From an uncultured Oscillospiraceae bacterium (GTDB taxonomy: Bacteria > Bacillota > Clostridia > Oscillospirales > Oscillospiraceae), in contig CANQXG010000005.1 of NCBI GenBank assembly GCA_947627735.1, forward strand, positions 1 through 64,000: DNA of 64,000 nt, read 5' to 3'. Numbering within the stretch: position 1 is the stretch's first letter; each line of letters starts with the position of its first letter. The position numbers and the translations under genes are program-made. The notes below the pieces were generated by a model. It was not told where the DNA came from and ran no database searches. It was given only the letters and a program-made list of their open reading frames with translations. This document shows positions 60,159 through 64,000 of this stretch, piece after piece.

Positions 60159-61019
60159 TTACATCGGTTGTCCTCCGCCGGGCAAGGGCCGGGTGAGGAA
60201 GCACTCCTCGTACTGCGCCGACAGGGCCTGCCAGGCGTCCTTGGCGTCGGACTCCGAGGCGAACAGGCCGAACACGGCGCTGCCGCTGCCGGTCATGGCG
60301 GTGCCCAGAGCGCCCCGCTCCGCCAGCGCGCTCCGCAGGGCGGTCACGTCGCCCCGGCGGCGGCCCAGCACGTCCTCGAACACATTGTAGCAGCGCCGGG
60401 CCACTCCGGCCAGGTCCCCCGCCTCCAGGGCGGAGAGCATGCCGGCGGTGTCCGGGTGCAGGCGGCTGCGGCGCCGGTCGATCTTGGCGAACAGCTCCGG
60501 CGTGGAGATGGAGAAGGCGGGCTTGCATACGACGATGGCGCAGTCCGGCAGGGGGGACAGGGCGGTGAGCTTTTCACCCCGGCCCTCGGCCAGGGCGGTG
60601 CCCTCCATGACGCAGAAGGGCACGTCGCTGCCTACTTGGGCGCCCAGCGCCGCCAGCTGTTCCAAAGATAGGCCCCTGCCGGTCAGGTCGTTCAGCGCCC
60701 GGAGCACCGCCGCTGCGTCGGCGCTGCCGCCGCCCATGCCGGCGCACACCGGGGTGCGCTTTTCCACGGATATGGCGGCCCCCAGGCCGGTGCCCTCCAG
60801 AAACAGCTTCGCCGCCTTCACCGCCAGGTTCCGCCCGTCGGCGGGCAGATACCGCTGGCCCGGGTCGATGGAAAAGGAGCCGTCCTCCGTCAGGTCAACT
60901 TCCACGGTGTCGCCGAAGGCCACCGTCTGCATCACGGACCGCAGCTGGTGGTATCCGTCGCCCGTCTGGCCCAGCACGTCCAAGGAGAGGTTCAGTTTTG
61001 CGTGTGCCGTTACGATCAT
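60159..61019 (-). CDS. ispE: 4-diphosphocytidyl-2-C-methyl-D-erythritol kinase
   Basis: A 286-residue GHMP kinase. AHAKLNLSLDVLGQTGDGYHQL at the N-terminus and PVCAGMGGGSADAAAVLRALN near 92 (ATP loop) identify IspE, fourth step of the MEP isoprenoid route. A third motif, MTGSGSAVFGLF, lies near 250. The start overlaps the upstream apgM stop by 4 bases. Confidence 0.95.
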   Translation of the reverse strand: MIVTAHAKLNLSLDVLGQTGDGYHQLRSVMQTVAFGDTVEVDLTEDGSFSIDPGQRYLPADGRNLAVKAAKLFLEGTGLGAAISVEKRTPVCAGMGGGSADAAAVLRALNDLTGRGLSLEQLAALGAQVGSDVPFCVMEGTALAEGRGEKLTALSPLPDCAIVVCKPAFSISTPELFAKIDRRRSRLHPDTAGMLSALEAGDLAGVARRCYNVFEDVLGRRRGDVTALRSALAERGALGTAMTGSGSAVFGLFASESDAKDAWQALSAQYEECFLTRPLPGGGQPM

Positions 61020-62248
61020 TTCTCAAATAGTATATCCAGCAGAGCCGTCCCGTCAGGCAGGAACAGCCCGGTCTTCAGGCCATTTTTTTCCGTGTAGGAC
61101 AGGCCGGAGCGCTCCCGCTCCCGGCTGTCGTAGACAAGGAAGGGCACCGGGGAGCCGTCGTGTGCCCGATTGGAGGTGAGGGTCTTGTGGTCGGACAGGA
61201 TCAGCACCCGGAAGTCCTCCCCCGTGGAGCGCAGATACTCCACGATAGGCTCCGTTTCCCGGCTGGACAGCCAGGAAATGGACTGGATCTTGCCCGGGGT
61301 GTCCCCGTTGTGGGTGCACTCGTCCGGGGCCTCGATGTGCAGCGCGGCGAAGTCGCACCGGGACAAAATCTCGATGGTCTTTTGGCATTTGCCGTCCCAG
61401 TTGGTGTCGATCTCCCCGGTGACGCCCTCCACCAGCGGCGCGGGCAGGCCGGACAGCCGGGCGATGCCCCGCACCAGGGGCACGGCGGAGACCACCTCGC
61501 CGGTGTGGCCGTATTTTTCCGCGAAATCCGGCAGCAGGGCGGCGGTGCCCTCCGCCCAGAACCATATGCCGTTGGCGGGCAGCTTTCCCGCCGCCCGGCG
61601 GGCCTCGTTCAGGGGATGGTGGTCCAAAAACCGGAACGCTGCCTCCTGCAGCCGTCCCAGCTTCTCCGCCACAGCGCAGCCGGAGGGGGCCAGCGGGCCG
61701 ATCACCTCGCCCAGATGGTCGTGGGGCGGGATGAGGGATATGCCGGCGATGTCCGCGTGGTGCATCACGGCGAAGTGGCGGAAGGAGGACCCGGGGTTGA
61801 TCTCGATGTCGTACTCCCTCGCCAGGGCGGCGAACTCCGGACTGGCCCAGAGCTGGGTGACCAGCGCGTCGGAGGTAGGCCCGTCGATGGACCCGGCGCT
61901 GTGGGACAGGATGCGCCGCTGGTCATAGGGCATGTCCCCGTCCTCTAGGGCCACCATATTGCACCGGCAGGCCATGTCCCCGTCGGACAGGGAGATGCCC
62001 TGGGCGGCGGCCTCCAGCGGTCCTCTGCCGTGGTAATAGGCCAGGGGGGAAGCCCCGAAGATGGACATGATGGCCGTGGCGCTGCCCGGCTCAAATTCCT
62101 TGGGGCAGTTGACCACGCTGCCCAGCGTCCCCCGGCGGCTCAGCTCGTCGATGAAGGGCTTGTCCGCCACCTCCAGGGGCGTTTTATCCCCCAGGGCGGG
62201 GACGGGATTGTCCGCCATGCCGTCGCCGATGATAAGAAGATATTTCAT
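61016..62248 (-). CDS. apgM: Cofactor-independent phosphoglycerate mutase, ApgM family
   Basis: A 410-residue member of the archaeal-type iPGM family. LLIIGDGMADNPV at the start supplies metal ligands, PGSATAIMSIFG the nucleophile region, and HIEAPDECTHNGD plus LILSDHKTLTSNRAHDGSPVPF the remaining metal-binding blocks. It interconverts 3- and 2-phosphoglycerate. The ispE gene overlaps its end by 4 bases. Confidence 0.93.
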   Translation of the reverse strand: MKYLLIIGDGMADNPVPALGDKTPLEVADKPFIDELSRRGTLGSVVNCPKEFEPGSATAIMSIFGASPLAYYHGRGPLEAAAQGISLSDGDMACRCNMVALEDGDMPYDQRRILSHSAGSIDGPTSDALVTQLWASPEFAALAREYDIEINPGSSFRHFAVMHHADIAGISLIPPHDHLGEVIGPLAPSGCAVAEKLGRLQEAAFRFLDHHPLNEARRAAGKLPANGIWFWAEGTAALLPDFAEKYGHTGEVVSAVPLVRGIARLSGLPAPLVEGVTGEIDTNWDGKCQKTIEILSRCDFAALHIEAPDECTHNGDTPGKIQSISWLSSRETEPIVEYLRSTGEDFRVLILSDHKTLTSNRAHDGSPVPFLVYDSRERERSGLSYTEKNGLKTGLFLPDGTALLDILFEK

Positions 62249-62292
62249 AGCCTTTGCGCTCCTCTTTTGCCTGATTGCCTGCTATATTAAAA

Positions 62293-62402
62293 GGTAAAAT
62301 AACCGCATCGCGGCTATTGTACCATGTCGCGCGGTTCCGGCGTAAGCCGGGAGCGCGACCGGTATTTAGAAGGAAAATAGCCGCATCGCGGCTATTTTAC
62401 CA
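62293..62402. repeat. Diverged single copy of the hairpin repeat, flanked by two hairpins
   Basis: The middle part (62319-62365) matches the REP-like half of the 59325-59611 units, including GTCGCGCGG and GAGCGCGACCGGTAT. It is flanked by two near-identical hairpins (62293-62323 and 62372-62401) carrying AATAGCCG/CGGCTATT-like arms. It lies between apgM and the DUF1622 gene. Confidence 0.8.
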
Positions 62403-62454
62403 CGGTTCCCGCCGATGGGCAACAAAAAAACGCCGGCGTTTTTCCGGCGCAGGC

Positions 62455-62486
62455 AAAAAAGACGGCATGGCGCCGGCCATGCCGTC
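62455..62486 (-). terminator. Terminator of the DUF1622 gene
   Basis: An 11-bp perfect stem followed by TTTTTT on the minus strand (A run at 62455-62460 on the plus strand). Confidence 0.85.
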
Positions 62487-62502
62487 CGGATGGTATTTTT
62501 TG

Positions 62503-62928
62503 TCAGACCTGCTCCGCCGGCTCCTGCTCCCGGGCGGCCTTTTCCTTCCCCTTGCGGAAGCGGTTGGCCTTCTCCGACAGATCGATGCCCCGGTACAGGG
62601 CCTCGATCTTTGCCTCCTTGGTGATCTCCCAGTAGATCAGCGCCGCCACAAGGCCGCGCAGGAGGATGATGGCGAAGATGCTCACCAGCTCCGCCGTTTC
62701 CGTGGCGATCACCGTGCGCAGCACTTCGCCGCCCATCTTGAAGGCCAGGGCCAGCAGGATGCCCTCGGACAGGGTGGTGCGCACGTCGGGGGCGCGCTTG
62801 ATCCACTTTCGGATGCTGATGATGGCGGTGACCAGCAGCACCAGCACGCCGAAGGACTCCAGGATCAGGATGCCCCACTCCACGATATAGTGGAATATGG
62901 CCTGAGAATTGCTCAATATCGCTGCCAT
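62503..62928 (-). CDS. DUF1622-like membrane protein
   Basis: A 141-residue protein with three likely helices (about 18-40, 55-75, 85-102) and a charged C-terminus. The segment EGILLALAFKMGGEVLRTVIATE followed by LRGLVAALIYWEI matches DUF1622 as I know it. No function is established. A strong ribosome-binding site (GGCGGGAG) precedes it. Confidence 0.8.
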   Translation of the reverse strand: MAAILSNSQAIFHYIVEWGILILESFGVLVLLVTAIISIRKWIKRAPDVRTTLSEGILLALAFKMGGEVLRTVIATETAELVSIFAIILLRGLVAALIYWEITKEAKIEALYRGIDLSEKANRFRKGKEKAAREQEPAEQV

Positions 62929-62958
62929 TTCTCCCGCCTCCAGTCGTCTTTTTATACA

Positions 62959-62987
62959 ATTTTACTATATCGGCAGGGGGATGTCAA
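62959..62987 (-). promoter_or_regulatory. Promoter of the DUF1622 gene
   Basis: On the minus strand, TTGACA (62982-62987) and TAAAAT (62959-62964), 17 bases apart. The -35 overlaps the stop codon of the upstream GNAT-Nudix gene. Confidence 0.8.
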
Positions 62988-63847
62988 TAGCTTTGCCGGG
63001 GCTCCATGGCCGCCAGGCAGTCCCGGGCGGCGGTGAGGATGCGCCTATCGTCGGCGTAGGTGAGGCTGTCCAGAGCCAGGTCGAAGGGCAGAAAGTGCAC
63101 CCAGCGGACCTCCTCCGGCTGGGGCACGGCGTCGGTGCTCTTCGTTTCCGCCAGGAAGAAGGTCACGGTCTTCACCCGGTCGGGGAAGGTACTGTAGCGG
63201 GATATCTCCCGGAAATCCCCCAGGAAGGACACCGCAAGCCCTGTTTCCTCCCGGATCTCCCGGAGGGCGGTGGCGTGCTCGTCCTCGCCTGGTTCCATAT
63301 GGCCCTTGCACAGGGCGGTGTGGCCCTTGCAGGTGGTCTCGGTCAGCCACAGGACCTTGCCGTCCCGGCGGGCAAAAATGGCCGCGCCGCAGCACCGCTC
63401 CCGCAGCCGGGGTCCCCGGCCGGGGAAGCACTCGTGGCGCACCAGCGGCCCATCCCCCACGGGGACGAAGCCCATCTGCCGGAAGAACGCCCCGTCGGCG
63501 CTGTCCGCCGGCAGGTACAGGCACACCTTTTCCGCCCCCAGGGAGGTCATGTCCCGCAGCGATGCCGACAGCATCCAGCGGCCCAGCCCCCGGCCCCGGT
63601 AGGCCGGCAGCAGATACAGCGCCTCCACCTCGCTCCAGCCGGCGTCCTCTGGCCGGCGGGAGGGGCCGTAGACGGCGATGCCCGCCATGCGCCCGCCGTC
63701 CAGCAGCAGGAGCGTCCGGCCCAGCTCCGCCGACAGGGCCTGGCCGGTGGCGGCCCGGCACGGGGCCAGCAGCGCCTCCACGGCGGCCATATCGTCGGCG
63801 GGGGAGAGGGGGCGGAGAATTATGGAAACCGGATTATGTTTACTCAT
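62984..63847 (-). CDS. GNAT acetyltransferase fused to Nudix hydrolase
   Basis: A 287-residue two-domain protein. The GNAT domain (about 1-135) has VEALYLLPAYRGRGLGRWML, the acetyl-CoA loop. The Nudix domain (about 140-285) holds GHMEPGEDEHATALREIREETGL, a complete Nudix box. The pairing could link acetylation to nucleotide-derivative cleavage, but no substrate can be read. ATG 63847 follows GGGAGGG. Confidence 0.88.
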   Translation of the reverse strand: MSKHNPVSIILRPLSPADDMAAVEALLAPCRAATGQALSAELGRTLLLLDGGRMAGIAVYGPSRRPEDAGWSEVEALYLLPAYRGRGLGRWMLSASLRDMTSLGAEKVCLYLPADSADGAFFRQMGFVPVGDGPLVRHECFPGRGPRLRERCCGAAIFARRDGKVLWLTETTCKGHTALCKGHMEPGEDEHATALREIREETGLAVSFLGDFREISRYSTFPDRVKTVTFFLAETKSTDAVPQPEEVRWVHFLPFDLALDSLTYADDRRILTAARDCLAAMEPRQSY

Positions 63848-63874
63848 AGCGGTGCCCTCCCACAAAATGGAACA

Positions 63875-63898
63875 GGGCGCGGTGGTTCCACCGCGCCC
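63875..63898 (-). terminator. Terminator after rplL
   Basis: An 11-bp perfect stem (63875-63885 with 63888-63898) with a two-base loop as drawn, followed on the minus strand by a T-rich stretch. Confidence 0.75.
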
Positions 63899-63922
63899 TA
63901 AAGCATGCTGAATAAGAAGCTG

Positions 63923-64000
63923 TTACTTCAGCTCCACCTTCGCGCCCACGTCCTCCAGGCGCTTCTTCAGCTCCTCGGCCTCTTCCTTGGAGACCTGCTC
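63923..64000 (-). CDS. rplL: 50S ribosomal protein L7/L12, C-terminal end (partial)
   Basis: The last 25 residues of a protein that continues beyond the window: EQVSKEEAEELKKRLEDVG then AKVELK and a TAA stop. This is the C-terminal helix and strand of L7/L12, the stalk protein that recruits translation factors. The start and most of the gene lie outside the window. Confidence 0.88.
   Translation of the reverse strand, partial: EQVSKEEAEELKKRLEDVGAKVELK

Overview
The window comes from a high-GC, spore-forming Firmicute, most likely a gut member of the Oscillospiraceae/Ruminococcaceae. The evidence is spoIIR and a YtvI-type membrane protein, fakA with an Asp23 partner, an oxygen-sensitive pyruvate:ferredoxin oxidoreductase, GTG/TTG starts with strong AGGAGG ribosome-binding sites, and consensus sigma-A promoters. 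Nothing here was searched against a database; all names come from reading motifs.

Layout. 1-5.8 kb: a peptide-export cassette (two double-glycine precursors, a short membrane-fusion protein, a C39 peptidase-ABC exporter, a second ABC protein and a small membrane protein). 5.9-21.2 kb: mostly minus-strand housekeeping and envelope genes, namely an alpha/beta hydrolase, a ferritin-like protein, four tandem SGNH hydrolases, an EF-G-like GTPase, a protein that reads as a dead P-type ATPase, rlmB, fakA and an Asp23 protein, with a rhomboid-like protein and a PQQ-type propeller protein on the plus strand. 21.3-27.2 kb: nifJ, an XRE regulator unit with three operator copies around its promoter, and rpsF-ssb-rpsR. 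27.2-32.5 kb: a zinc-ribbon protein, a Sel1-repeat protein, a PAP2 phosphatase and an amino-acid-type ABC transporter whose ATPase has an in-frame TAG at the Walker B glutamate.

32.6-56.6 kb is the accessory heart of the window. A tyrosine recombinase with all its catalytic residues (32720-33559) is followed by an AT-rich segment bounded by a perfect 11-bp inverted repeat (33574-33584 / 33814-33824). Inside is a near-consensus promoter that points left, away from the downstream genes, plus a strong terminator that blocks rightward transcription. Flipping the segment would aim the promoter at an almost gap-free run of about 20 genes. The first two genes of that run are recombinase-like proteins holding four catalytic-type modules; all four lack the first catalytic arginine, the histidine and the nucleophile tyrosine, but keep the second arginine. 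Behind them come glycosyltransferases, nucleotidyltransferases, kinases, a sugar isomerase, HAD phosphatases, a TagGH-like ABC exporter, an epimerase, a DltD/DltB/DltC/ligase-like acylation set and a TAXI-TRAP transporter. I read this as a phase-variable surface-glycan operon caught in the OFF orientation, with dead recombinases encoded as its first genes.

56.6-64 kb: a five-tRNA cluster closes the island, followed by minus-strand core genes (a YtvI-like protein, spoIIR, ispE, apgM, a DUF1622 protein, a GNAT-Nudix fusion and the 3' end of rplL) and a tandem array of REP-like hairpin units with a diverged copy about 3 kb away.
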